A stretch of 22,629 nt of DNA. Source: an uncultured Lachnospiraceae bacterium. GTDB lineage: Bacteria > Bacillota > Clostridia > Lachnospirales > Lachnospiraceae. The position numbers and the translations under genes were made by a program. Of the stretch, positions 8,453 through 15,267 are shown piece after piece (within the stretch, counting starts at the first letter, position 1; each line of letters opens with the position of its first letter). The notes below the pieces were generated by a model. The model saw only the letters and a program-made list of their open reading frames with translations, had not been told where the DNA came from and did no database searches. Location: positions 17,720 to 40,348 of the forward strand of contig CAJTTI010000007.1 in NCBI GenBank assembly GCA_910579225.1, in the 5' to 3' direction.

Positions 8453-9617
8453 GATACGCGTCCACCGCGTCAGCCGGCCCGTTAAGAAGATATCTCCGCA
8501 TCCACTGGCTTAGGGACGCCAGCTGCCTTCTGGAACTCATGCTGCGCTGATCCGAATAAGAAGAAATGGCATCCTCTCTTGTGAGCCGCGCCGCACGCCT
8601 CTGCGGCTGCTGCTGCGTCTCCGCCTGTGTCTGCACCCGCGGATTCATCTGATCCAGCCTCTCCAGAAGCTCTGCGGCAGGAGATAAGCTCACATTGTTT
8701 TTTAATCTCTCCGCCTGCCACAGAAGCATGGTGAGGTTTTTGGCCTCCAGGGTGTCGCTCTCATGATAGCGGTAGGAGATTTCCGAATTATAATGACTGC
8801 GGTAGCGGGCGTTGGTGATGATTTTTTTGCGTATCTCATAGTAGTTGGACAGATCCTCCGCCACCTCAAGCTTCGCGTCCAGATCCACCTTCCGATCCTC
8901 GGTCAGATTCTCCCGTAACTGCGGGAATCTCTCCAGCAGGCGTTTTATCTCCCGGGTCTTCCTGGATACCCCTTCCAGTTCCGAAGAAGCTTCTCCAAAA
9001 GACCGGTCTGTCCGCAGGTCAAAATTCAGATTCGTTTCCATAAACCGTTCCATACAGATCCGCGCCGCATCCTCCTGCCTCTGTGCGAATACCTGCTGCA
9101 TCAGTTCCTCGTCCTTCTCCTGCTCCCCGGTCAGAAACAGCACGACTCCCGGCGCCTGGCTCTTCAGATGCTCCGACTCCAAAAGCGCATGTTCCCTGAA
9201 CCGCTCCGCCAGGCCCGCCTCAAAAGCTTCCACGCCGTTTTCCACCAGCCTGGCGTTGGCCTCCTTCTGATACAGCGCAGAACGTTTCCAGCCCTGACGC
9301 GTCTTTCTCTTCCCCGCGCCGATGCTCTCAATGGACCTTTCGGCATATACTTCTCCCTGGACGCTCACGCTCCGCCGGTTAAAGACTGTCTCCGGCATGA
9401 GGATCCGGCAGTTCCGGCGGACGGCCCGGATACGGTTCTCACGGTGCTCCCTGGCCTGACGCCTGGCTTCCGCCTGAAGCCGGACAGTCCTCTCCTCCTC
9501 CGTCTCCACCCCGGGAAGCGGAGCCGGATTCGCATTCCTGTTCCGGTTCAGATTGATATTCAGCGGATTCTGCAGTTCTGCGGGCTGTTCGTGCAACGTA
9601 TAATTTCCAAGTGGCAT
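8322..9617 (-). CDS. CIS-associated paralogous N-terminal module (431 aa), frame-broken from the calpain-like protease
   Basis: The start at ATG 9617 (MPLGNYTL) is chosen because GAGAGGA lies 6 bases upstream and the first residues match the 795-aa protein; ATGs at 9623 and 9632 are worse placed. Residues about 70-310 carry the shared module: 'ESIGAGKRKTRQGWKRSALY', 'FDLRTDRSFGEAS', 'NYYEIRKKIITNARYRSHY', 'EISYRYHESDTLEAKNLT'. After a Gln-rich linker the frame runs through 'WMRRYLLNGPADAVDAY' and then into low-quality sequence (rich in Gly, Arg and Cys) lying over the calpain-like frame, ending at 8322. The protease frame is open only below 8510, so a single +1 step between about 8509 and 8440 would join the two. 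The joined length would match the 795-aa paralog. This could be a true mutation, a sequencing error, a programmed shift or two separate proteins. Confidence 0.75.
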   Translation of the reverse strand: MPLGNYTLHEQPAELQNPLNINLNRNRNANPAPLPGVETEEERTVRLQAEARRQAREHRENRIRAVRRNCRILMPETVFNRRSVSVQGEVYAERSIESIGAGKRKTRQGWKRSALYQKEANARLVENGVEAFEAGLAERFREHALLESEHLKSQAPGVVLFLTGEQEKDEELMQQVFAQRQEDAARICMERFMETNLNFDLRTDRSFGEASSELEGVSRKTREIKRLLERFPQLRENLTEDRKVDLDAKLEVAEDLSNYYEIRKKIITNARYRSHYNSEISYRYHESDTLEAKNLTMLLWQAERLKNNVSLSPAAELLERLDQMNPRVQTQAETQQQPQRRAARLTREDAISSYSDQRSMSSRRQLASLSQWMRRYLLNGPADAVDAYRGGNPLCRRLYGGTRTTEKSHECGGRSAADKGQCGPQTCKGLF

Positions 9618-9683
9618 ATTCATTCCTCTCATATTAAACTCGTCGGTCTGTAGCGCCGACCGGGTACGCGGCTTATCGAAGCC

Positions 9684-9917
9684 TTATCTCGTCTTTTGTC
9701 CGGTGCCCGTCTCAAAGACTGCCGTATCGTCAAACACACTTTTCCGGGTATTGATCCCCTCTCCCATCGCCGAGCCGAACGCTCCCGGCTCCTGATTCAC
9801 CGCCCTCTGACGCGTTCTTGGAAAATAAGTGAGGGTCTCCTCCTCCTCATCCCCCTGTATTTTTTTCCTTTTTTCTCTTTTCTTCGCATCCTGAATCAAT
9901 TTGTCCGTTACCCGCAT
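9684..9917 (-). CDS. Small basic/acidic protein (77 aa) with C-terminal SVF-AVF-TG motif, first gene of the cargo operon
   Basis: The ATG at 9917 follows a strong AGGAGAGGG site. The N-terminal 30 residues are a Lys/Arg-rich helix followed by an acidic run (GDEEEE). The C terminus INTRKSVFDDTAVFETGTG ends seven residues before the stop. The same motif recurs in the 68-aa frame at 7134-7340. No signal peptide, membrane segment or known domain. It lies 66 bases before the 431-aa module gene and diverges from the SH3b gene, so it is probably the first gene of the left operon. A cargo chaperone or tether is possible but unproven. It could also be a non-conserved reading frame; the shared motif argues against that. 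Confidence 0.6.
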   Translation of the reverse strand: MRVTDKLIQDAKKREKRKKIQGDEEEETLTYFPRTRQRAVNQEPGAFGSAMGEGINTRKSVFDDTAVFETGTGQKTR

Positions 9918-9934
9918 TCCCTCTCCTTTTTTCG

Positions 9935-9963
9935 TTGTCTTTCTTCTGAAATCGTGCTATGAT
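9935..9963 (+). promoter_or_regulatory. Sigma-A-type promoter for the SH3b gene
   Basis: A -35 box TTGTCT (9935-9940) and a -10 box TATGAT (9958-9963) are 17 bases apart. A TG one base before the -10 makes it an extended -10. It lies about 60 bases before the ATG at 10024, with AGGAG 9 bases ahead of that ATG. Confidence 0.6.
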
Positions 9964-10005
9964 AAATACAGTCATTCATAATCCTATCGTGACTGAACCT
10001 GACAA
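9959..10005 (-). promoter_or_regulatory. Weak candidate promoter region for the left operon (divergent)
   Basis: On the minus strand a TTGTCA (10005-10000) resembles a -35 box, with GATTAT 16 bases on as a poor -10. A better -10-like TATCAT (9964-9959) has no matching -35. It overlaps the plus-strand -10, so the two directions may compete. The left operon needs a promoter in or before this 106-base gap, but the exact boxes are uncertain. Confidence 0.22.
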
Positions 10006-10023
10006 AACGAGGAGACACCTACC

Positions 10024-10515
10024 ATGAGAAAATATGAAAAAGAAAAAAGATTCCCTGGCTATGTCATCGCAGGTTTCTATATTCTGGCCGGCTGCCTGAT
10101 CTGTTCTGCTTTGTTATTGTACGGCTCTTCCCTGGCGAAGAACCCTCTGGCCTCCGGGTCTGTCTTCCCGGTATCTGCTTCCGCCAAAGAAGCGGAAGAC
10201 TCTGCTGACGCTTCGGAAGATTCCGTGATACCGGACGCTCCCTCAGAGGAGGAAACAACGGAACCTGCCGCCGACCCGGCGCCGGTATCTTATACCTTTG
10301 TGACCCTGAATACCAAAAGCGCGCTCCACGTCCGCGTGCAGCCCGGCATGGACGCCGAGATCATCTTCCGTCTGTCTCCCGGCGCTACCGGCGACGTCCT
10401 GGAACGGGGAGACGCCTGGAGTCTGATCAGAACCTCCGAAATCACGGGCTATGTGTCGAATCAGTATCTTCAGTTTCAGGAGATTCCTCCGGAAGGGGAA
10501 GATGCTTCTCGATAA
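10024..10515 (+). CDS. Membrane-anchored SH3b-domain protein
   Basis: The only convincing plus-strand gene. Residues 1-11 are basic, and 12-34 form one hydrophobic segment (VIAGFYILAGCLICSALLLY). An acidic Ser/Glu/Pro-rich linker (about 50-88) follows, then a bacterial SH3 domain (about 90-152) with 'ALHVRVQPGMDAEII', 'DVLERGDAWSLIR' and 'GYVSNQYLQF', the usual N-R-P-x..G and GYV layout. The topology implies an N-terminal anchor with the SH3b domain outside, where such domains often bind peptidoglycan. AGGAG is 9 bases before the ATG and a good promoter lies upstream. It is divergent from the left operon, and its last 74 bases overlap convergently the kinase gene. A link to the injection machine, such as envelope docking or release, is inferred from position only. 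Confidence 0.85.
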   Translation: MRKYEKEKRFPGYVIAGFYILAGCLICSALLLYGSSLAKNPLASGSVFPVSASAKEAEDSADASEDSVIPDAPSEEETTEPAADPAPVSYTFVTLNTKSALHVRVQPGMDAEIIFRLSPGATGDVLERGDAWSLIRTSEITGYVSNQYLQFQEIPPEGEDASR

Positions 10516-10912
10516 CCAGGATGTTGTATCCGTCTTCGTATCGGTATTCTATTTTGTCCATACACTGTTTGACCATATAGATTCCCAGTCCCCCGATCTC
10601 CCGCTCTTCCGCCGAAAGCGAGACGTCGGGGTCTTCTTTTTCCAGCGGGTTGTAGGGAACGCCCCGGTCCCTGAACACGACCCGGCAGATCCGCGGATTC
10701 TGCGTGACCTCCATCTGCACGGTGGCCTCTCCCGCCTTCCCCCCGTAGGCATAATGAGCAATATTCACATAGATCTCCTCCACCGAGATCAGTACCTCCG
10801 TCTTGACGGAATCGGGGCATCCGTTTTTACAAAGATGCGCCTCAATGGCGTCCAGCACGGTATATAATGTATCATCACTGGCCTGCAGTGTGATATCCTG
10901 CATCTTGTTCAT
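10442..10912 (-). CDS. RsbW/SpoIIAB-like serine kinase (anti-sigma factor, HATPase_c)
   Basis: 156 aa with the GHKL ATPase layout. The N box is VEEIYVNIAHYAY (Glu45-46, Asn50), the G1-like box RDRGVPYNP (Asp82, Gly84), and the G2 box IGGLGIYMVKQCMDKIEY (GGLG at 107-110). The length fits RsbW-type anti-sigma kinases, which phosphorylate a STAS partner and hold a target protein. A suitable STAS protein is encoded two genes upstream (11726-12025). No sigma factor or PP2C phosphatase is seen in the window. AGGAGAAGG precedes the ATG by 4 bases. It is the last gene of the right operon, and its 3' end overlaps the SH3b gene on the other strand. The target could be a sigma factor elsewhere or, as in some secretion-linked partner switches, a component of the machine. 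Confidence 0.88.
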   Translation of the reverse strand: MNKMQDITLQASDDTLYTVLDAIEAHLCKNGCPDSVKTEVLISVEEIYVNIAHYAYGGKAGEATVQMEVTQNPRICRVVFRDRGVPYNPLEKEDPDVSLSAEEREIGGLGIYMVKQCMDKIEYRYEDGYNILVIEKHLPLPEESPETEDTDSTHSP

Positions 10913-10949
10913 ATCCTTCTCCTATATAGTAGTCTCGCATCTCCTTTTT

Positions 10950-11021
10950 TCAGCATCCAGATGCATTTGCACTCACCCCACTCCTGTTTATCCATACGGG
11001 CACTGTCCGTTCTGATGCTGA
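10950..11021 (-). other. Intercistronic inverted repeat between the ABC ATPase and kinase genes
   Basis: In a 140-base gap, arms TCAGCATC (10950-10957) and GATGCTGA (11014-11021) are perfect complements. They enclose a smaller ACGG/CCGT hairpin (10996-11010). In the transcript the outer stem ends just before the kinase ribosome site and is followed by a run of A, not U, so it does not look like a terminator. It could affect kinase translation or mRNA processing. It may be chance. Confidence 0.3.
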
Positions 11022-11052
11022 CTTATCGCCATTTTTCTATCGCTATTCTGTC

Positions 11053-11721
11053 TCAGCCCGGATGGGCGTCCATGTGGGTGTTCTCCCCCAGTGCAATCTC
11101 CCGATACGCAAGTCCCTGGGCATTTTCTTTGTCGTGGGTCGCCACGATCACCGTGATCCCCTGCCGGTGCACCATCTCAAAAAGCTTCAGAAGCTCCCGG
11201 GACTCCCCCGGAGACAGATTGCCCGTGGGTTCGTCCGCCAGAAGAATGGACGGATAATTCACCAGCGCCCTGGCCAGACAGACCTTCTGCCGCTCCCCTC
11301 CTGAAAGTTCCCTGGGATACCGATTGTGAAGATGAGTGATCCCAAGCAAAACAAACAAAGAAGTGATGACCGTCCGGTTTTCCTTTTTCGTTCCTCCCAC
11401 GATCAGCCTGGCAAGCTCCACATTCTGGTAAACCGTCTGTTCCGGGACCAGATAAGTATCCTGAAATACCACTCCCAACTTCCTTCGATAGAATGGAAGC
11501 TGCTTATCCGAGAGCGCGCCAAGCTCCTGATCCAGCACAAAGATCTCTCCGGAGGTAACCGGAATCTCCCGAAGCAGCAGCCGGATACAGGTACTTTTCC
11601 CGATCCCGCTCTCCCCGGTCAGAAGCACAAATTCCCCGTCCTCAATCACAGCGCAAAAATCCCGAAGAACCGGTTCCGGTTCGCCTTCGTATTGCTTCGT
11701 TACATGCACAAACTGAATCAT
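11053..11721 (-). CDS. FtsE-like ABC transporter ATPase, without a permease gene
   Basis: 222 aa with a full nucleotide-binding domain: Walker A GESGIGKST (about 36-44), Q-loop VVFQD (about 84-88), signature LSGGERQ (139-145), Walker B ILLADEPTG (159-167) and switch His196. The segment 'RRKLGVVFQDTYLVPEQTVY' is typical of FtsE/LolD-type ATPases. The D-loop after Walker B reads NLSP where NLDP is usual. No FtsX- or MacB-like membrane partner lies in the window, and the gene sits 4 bases after STAS, inside the regulatory part of the operon. FtsE with FtsX normally drives cell-wall hydrolases. Here it may use a permease encoded elsewhere or have a non-transport role, for example release of particles through the wall; both are speculation. 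Confidence 0.85.
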   Translation of the reverse strand: MIQFVHVTKQYEGEPEPVLRDFCAVIEDGEFVLLTGESGIGKSTCIRLLLREIPVTSGEIFVLDQELGALSDKQLPFYRRKLGVVFQDTYLVPEQTVYQNVELARLIVGGTKKENRTVITSLFVLLGITHLHNRYPRELSGGERQKVCLARALVNYPSILLADEPTGNLSPGESRELLKLFEMVHRQGITVIVATHDKENAQGLAYREIALGENTHMDAHPG

Positions 11722-11725
11722 GCCG

Positions 11726-12025
11726 TCATTCGATGGTCAGCATCTGGGAAAATCCGGTCATATCGAACACCTTCCTCACCGAATCCCGCACATGCATCAG
11801 CTTCATGGAGCCCCCCTTGGAGCTGGCCGTCTTCTGCCCGATCAACAAGGCCCTAAGCCCCGAACTGCTGATATAATCCACCGCCTCCAGATTCAAAATC
11901 ACCGTACTCCCCTTCTGAAACGCCTGCAGAATCCTCTTCTGAAGCTCCGGGCTCGTATTCGTATCCACCCTTCCCTCCACATCAAGCTGCACCATACCCT
12001 CTCTTCTCGTCTCCGCAATCGTCAT
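11726..12025 (-). CDS. STAS-domain anti-anti-sigma factor (SpoIIAA/RsbV-like)
   Basis: 99 aa, the normal size for a single STAS domain. It has the beta-strand start VQLDVEGRVDTNTSPELQ and the phosphorylation block AVDYISSSGLRAL (Ser53-55, probably Ser54 by position before Gly), then 'MKLMHVRDSVRKVFDMTGF', the usual C-terminal half. Proteins of this family release a target from an RsbW-type kinase when unphosphorylated. The kinase is two genes downstream in the same operon. AAGGAGAGAGG precedes the ATG. The gene follows the gpI-like tail gene by 26 bases and precedes the ABC ATPase gene by 4, so the regulator would be made along with the baseplate. Confidence 0.92.
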   Translation of the reverse strand: MTIAETRREGMVQLDVEGRVDTNTSPELQKRILQAFQKGSTVILNLEAVDYISSSGLRALLIGQKTASSKGGSMKLMHVRDSVRKVFDMTGFSQMLTIE

Positions 12026-12051
12026 AATCCTCTCTCCTTATCATTAAAATA

Positions 12052-13152
12052 TCACCGCAGGCAAACCGCCCCGTCCATCTCCATCTCCCGGTCCAGACGC
12101 CCCTCTCCCTGCCAGGGAATCCCTGCATTCCAGTCCAGGTAGCAATAGGAATCCAGCACGCAGGTCTTCTTAAGACAGACCACATGGATCCTAGAACGGA
12201 TGGGCCGAAACTGGTCCAGAAGAAACAAAAGCTGCGATTTTTTCACCTCGGTGAGCGCCTGGTCCACCAGGATCGTCACGTCATGAACCGTGCCGCCGTA
12301 CAGGCGGTTCACCTGCTTAAGCTGCTCCTTCCGGATGTGAGCGCTCATCACATTCCGCTCCAGCACTACCACCTCTTCTCCCAGCACGATTCGGGCAATC
12401 CTCAAAAGAGCCGCCTTCGTGCCCTTGATCCGGTTCAGGGAAAAGGCCTCTTTCACCAAAGCCCGAAGAACCGGCTCCTCCAGAAAATTCTCCCCCACCC
12501 GAAGGCCCAGCCAGGAAGCGTAGACCGGCAGCAGGAAGGCCGGACAGGTATCAAGGTCCAGGAGTTTTGGCAGATCATCGATCTCCTCCTGAAAATCCTC
12601 GTAGATACTGGAAAATACCGACAGATAGCGGTGAAAAAAGCTACCCCTCTCCCGGTAAATCTCCGGAAAAGTATTCATAAAAGGATCTCCCTGCTGATCC
12701 ACCCGCATCTGCCCCATGGAAAAGTCTCCCGTTCCCTGGACTTCCAGCACCAGATAAAGGTTTCTTCCCTGGAGCTCATACAAGAGCACATCCTTCTGAT
12801 TGGTGAATTTTAAAAAACCCGCTTCCTTCATAAACTGCCGCTTAATCTCGTGGGACTCCCGGCGGTCGCACAGAAAATCCTCGATCCGCACCGGCTGCTC
12901 TCTCCGATAGAAGGAATCCTGGTCAAAAGCCGCCGCGTAGAGATAATAGACCGTATCCTCCGGGCAGGAGACCCGGAAGCGAAGCCTTCCCCAGGAAGCG
13001 CCCTCCTCTCCGCCGTCGACGGCCCGAAGATACAGCATATGGACGCCTTCCCCGGGATCAAGCCGCAGGGTTCCGTCCCCGTCAAGCACAAACCCCGGAT
13101 GCCATCCTCTCTCAATCCGGTTCTTTTTTATGGAATAGGATGCGCCTGCCAT
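12052..13152 (-). CDS. CIS baseplate/tail protein, P2 gpI-like (phage tail protein family)
   Basis: 366 aa. The region from about residue 160 to 340 is diagnostic: 'FPEIYRERGSFFHRYLSVF', 'EEIDDLPKLLDLDTCP', 'LLPVYASWLGL' and 'RALVKEAFSLNRIKGTKAAL', the pattern of the phage tail protein domain found in many contractile injection clusters. The N-terminal half ('WGRLRFRVSCPEDTVYYLYA') is a beta-rich extension. The family forms part of the baseplate wedge periphery and can connect to fibres. GGGGGG lies 9 bases before the ATG, and the gene begins 24 bases after the second J-like gene. No fibre gene follows; STAS comes next. Confidence 0.85.
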   Translation of the reverse strand: MAGASYSIKKNRIERGWHPGFVLDGDGTLRLDPGEGVHMLYLRAVDGGEEGASWGRLRFRVSCPEDTVYYLYAAAFDQDSFYRREQPVRIEDFLCDRRESHEIKRQFMKEAGFLKFTNQKDVLLYELQGRNLYLVLEVQGTGDFSMGQMRVDQQGDPFMNTFPEIYRERGSFFHRYLSVFSSIYEDFQEEIDDLPKLLDLDTCPAFLLPVYASWLGLRVGENFLEEPVLRALVKEAFSLNRIKGTKAALLRIARIVLGEEVVVLERNVMSAHIRKEQLKQVNRLYGGTVHDVTILVDQALTEVKKSQLLFLLDQFRPIRSRIHVVCLKKTCVLDSYCYLDWNAGIPWQGEGRLDREMEMDGAVCLR

Positions 13153-13176
13153 GGCGGTCCACCCCCCTTTCTTTGA

Positions 13177-15267
13177 TCAGCCTGTCTGCAGTCGGATATT
13201 TCCCGCATAGCACAGACAGTTTTCCCCCGGCACAATATCTGCCTCCACAAGCCTCGCCAGACCGGGATTCTGCGGATACAGAGACAATTCATAGATAAAT
13301 TCCACACAGTCCAGAGATTCAATCTCATGAAAGACCTCGTCAAACTTTAACACCTCTCCGAAATTCCGGCCCGAAGAAAGATAGTCCACTTTCCTGCGGA
13401 TGGTCTCTTCAATCAATATCAGACTGTTCTCATACTGGCGCTTCACATAGATGGTACCCTGCACATCCACCGGCGTGTATACCGGCGGCAGAATCTCGAT
13501 CCGGGTGGTCAGAAGTCTTCTCTCTTCCAGTTGTCTTAAGATCTCCCGGCGGTAGACCTCCGACAAATCAGGAAACGCCTCATCCGTCCCCGGCATCACC
13601 GCGATCCGGACCAGATTCTGGCTTCCGCTTACGTACGCCCGGACTTTTCGGATACAAAGCTTCGGTGTTTCCATCACCAGACGCTCATAATCTTCCGCCG
13701 TCACCGCCGCAAAAGGCTTTTTCAGATCCATGAGGAACCGTTTCTTCACTTCCTCCAGGCTCTCCCGATGGCAGCCGCCCGCTCCCGGTCTGGGATTGTA
13801 AAAATATAAGGAGCCAGGAAGTCCCGCGGCCGTCAGCGTATTGCCCTCCCGAATATTGCCTTCCGCTCCTCTGGTGACAGCAAAGGCTCCCATATACAGG
13901 CTGGCGCCGATATAGTCGCCCGCATCTTCTATAATCAGATATCCGTCGTTCTCATACAGCTCATAAGTCAGATCCTTCTCCCCATAACGCCCCGGCCGGA
14001 CGAAATCATAGATCGCCTCTCCGCGGTCATCCTTTCTCCCGGCAATAATGCAGAAAGATTCCGCCGCCAGGTGTCCGGCGGGAAGAGGGATCTTCTGATG
14101 GTCGCATCCCAGAACCGTGCCCAGCGTATACCGGCGCATCACGGCTTCCTGATATACGACGATCTTGATGGCATTCTTCACTCTGGCCGGCCCGTAACCG
14201 AACTTCCGCCGGTCGAACAGCCAGGTTACCTGCCCTCCTTCGTCTTCCCGGACTTCAAAAAATCTTCCTTTTTCCCCGGGGATACGGCAGGGCTCATATT
14301 TTTTATAGGAAGAACCTTTTTCTTCTTTACAGAACACTGTGACATATCCCTCTCCCAGAAGGTGTCCGGGCAGGCTGGCCGACGACACCTTATTGAAGGT
14401 ATAGCAGGCGGATAACGTTTCTTTCTGCCATACCTCGAAGAGAAACCCGTCGATCTGCACCAGCTTTGGCCGCACGTCATAGTCCGCCTTCTCCAGAACG
14501 GCCCGGATGGCATACGCTCCGCCCGGCGCATCCTCACAGGGCAGAGCCTCCGCGTCCGGCAGACGCATCCTGAGTTCTCCGCTGACCAGCAGCCCTCCCG
14601 TGTCGTCTCTGACATGCATCTTTACAAATCCCTGGGCGGTATAACATTCCCAGCGAATCCGGGCAAAAGTGCTGTCTGCCTTTTCCCCGAAAGGATTCCG
14701 GTTGTGCCGGTCCGCCACGGTGATATAGAAGATCAGCTCCTCCCCCGGAGCGGGGAGCGCGTCCATGGTAAACAAGAGCACTGCGCCTTCTTCCGGCTGT
14801 TTGCCAAAGACACAGGCCGGCACCCGTACTTCCCGATCCAGAAGATAGGAGACGTTGTGCATATGATTCTTTTGTCCCTGGTAGACGCCGGTCAGCCGGC
14901 AGGCCGGAAGCCGAATGTTCCGGTTGGTCTCATAACATAGATCCCCCAGCCAAAACTGCTGGTTGGCCGGCAGCAGAAGCGGCGTCTTTTGCTCCCCGCT
15001 TCCGGGCGCCAGAAGCAGTCTGGCGCACCGCCCTTTCCTGGCCTCAAAGCCTGCCAGTTTCAGGAGTCTCCTGACCACAGCCGGCGTAATCTCCCAAATC
15101 CGTCTCTGCTGCAGCGCTTCAAACGCAGTCAGATTCTCAAGGATGGTAATTCCCGGGTCCGAAGGATTCCGGTTTGTCCATTCCTCCGAATAGAACGGAA
15201 TCTTCATCAGCGCTTCCGACAGCAGCTCTTCGTAAGTTTTCTCCTCCCCGAATCGGTCATTCAGCAT
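13177..15267 (-). CDS. Baseplate J-like protein 2 (Afp12-like wedge component)
   Basis: 696 aa. The start 'YEELLSEALMKIPFYSEEWT' and 'DPGITILENLTAFEALQQRR' matches the N terminus of J-like baseplate assembly proteins in eCIS. The C-terminal part has the J-type block: 'SLEEVKKRFLMDLKKPFAAV' continuing into 'TAEDYERLVMETPKLCIRKV', then 'YVSGSQNLVRIAVMPG'. Such proteins dimerise in the wedge like T4 gp6. ATG 15267 has GGGAGGTG upstream and overlaps the end of the first J-like gene by 11 bases, so translation is probably coupled. It differs strongly from its larger partner, so this is not a recent duplication. Confidence 0.88.
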   Translation of the reverse strand: MLNDRFGEEKTYEELLSEALMKIPFYSEEWTNRNPSDPGITILENLTAFEALQQRRIWEITPAVVRRLLKLAGFEARKGRCARLLLAPGSGEQKTPLLLPANQQFWLGDLCYETNRNIRLPACRLTGVYQGQKNHMHNVSYLLDREVRVPACVFGKQPEEGAVLLFTMDALPAPGEELIFYITVADRHNRNPFGEKADSTFARIRWECYTAQGFVKMHVRDDTGGLLVSGELRMRLPDAEALPCEDAPGGAYAIRAVLEKADYDVRPKLVQIDGFLFEVWQKETLSACYTFNKVSSASLPGHLLGEGYVTVFCKEEKGSSYKKYEPCRIPGEKGRFFEVREDEGGQVTWLFDRRKFGYGPARVKNAIKIVVYQEAVMRRYTLGTVLGCDHQKIPLPAGHLAAESFCIIAGRKDDRGEAIYDFVRPGRYGEKDLTYELYENDGYLIIEDAGDYIGASLYMGAFAVTRGAEGNIREGNTLTAAGLPGSLYFYNPRPGAGGCHRESLEEVKKRFLMDLKKPFAAVTAEDYERLVMETPKLCIRKVRAYVSGSQNLVRIAVMPGTDEAFPDLSEVYRREILRQLEERRLLTTRIEILPPVYTPVDVQGTIYVKRQYENSLILIEETIRRKVDYLSSGRNFGEVLKFDEVFHEIESLDCVEFIYELSLYPQNPGLARLVEADIVPGENCLCYAGNIRLQTG

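Noticed and set aside
8482..8721. 79-codon frame over the linker of the 431-aa module
   Set aside because: Ala/Gly-rich low-complexity product in a third frame; it neither joins the module to the protease nor has a ribosome site.
9650..9690. Small hairpins (GGCTT/AAGCC and CGGTC/GACCG) after the 77-aa gene as a terminator
   Set aside because: Stems are only 5 bp with no T run, and the downstream gene is in the same direction.
10442..10515. Terminator between the convergent SH3b and kinase genes
   Set aside because: Only a short TTCC/GGAA hairpin without a T run is visible, and both genes code through the region.
10912..11000. 28-codon frame (MDKQEWGECK...) on the minus strand ending at the kinase start as ATGA
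   Set aside because: The coupled junction is suggestive but there is no ribosome site before it and no similarity, so it was not called.
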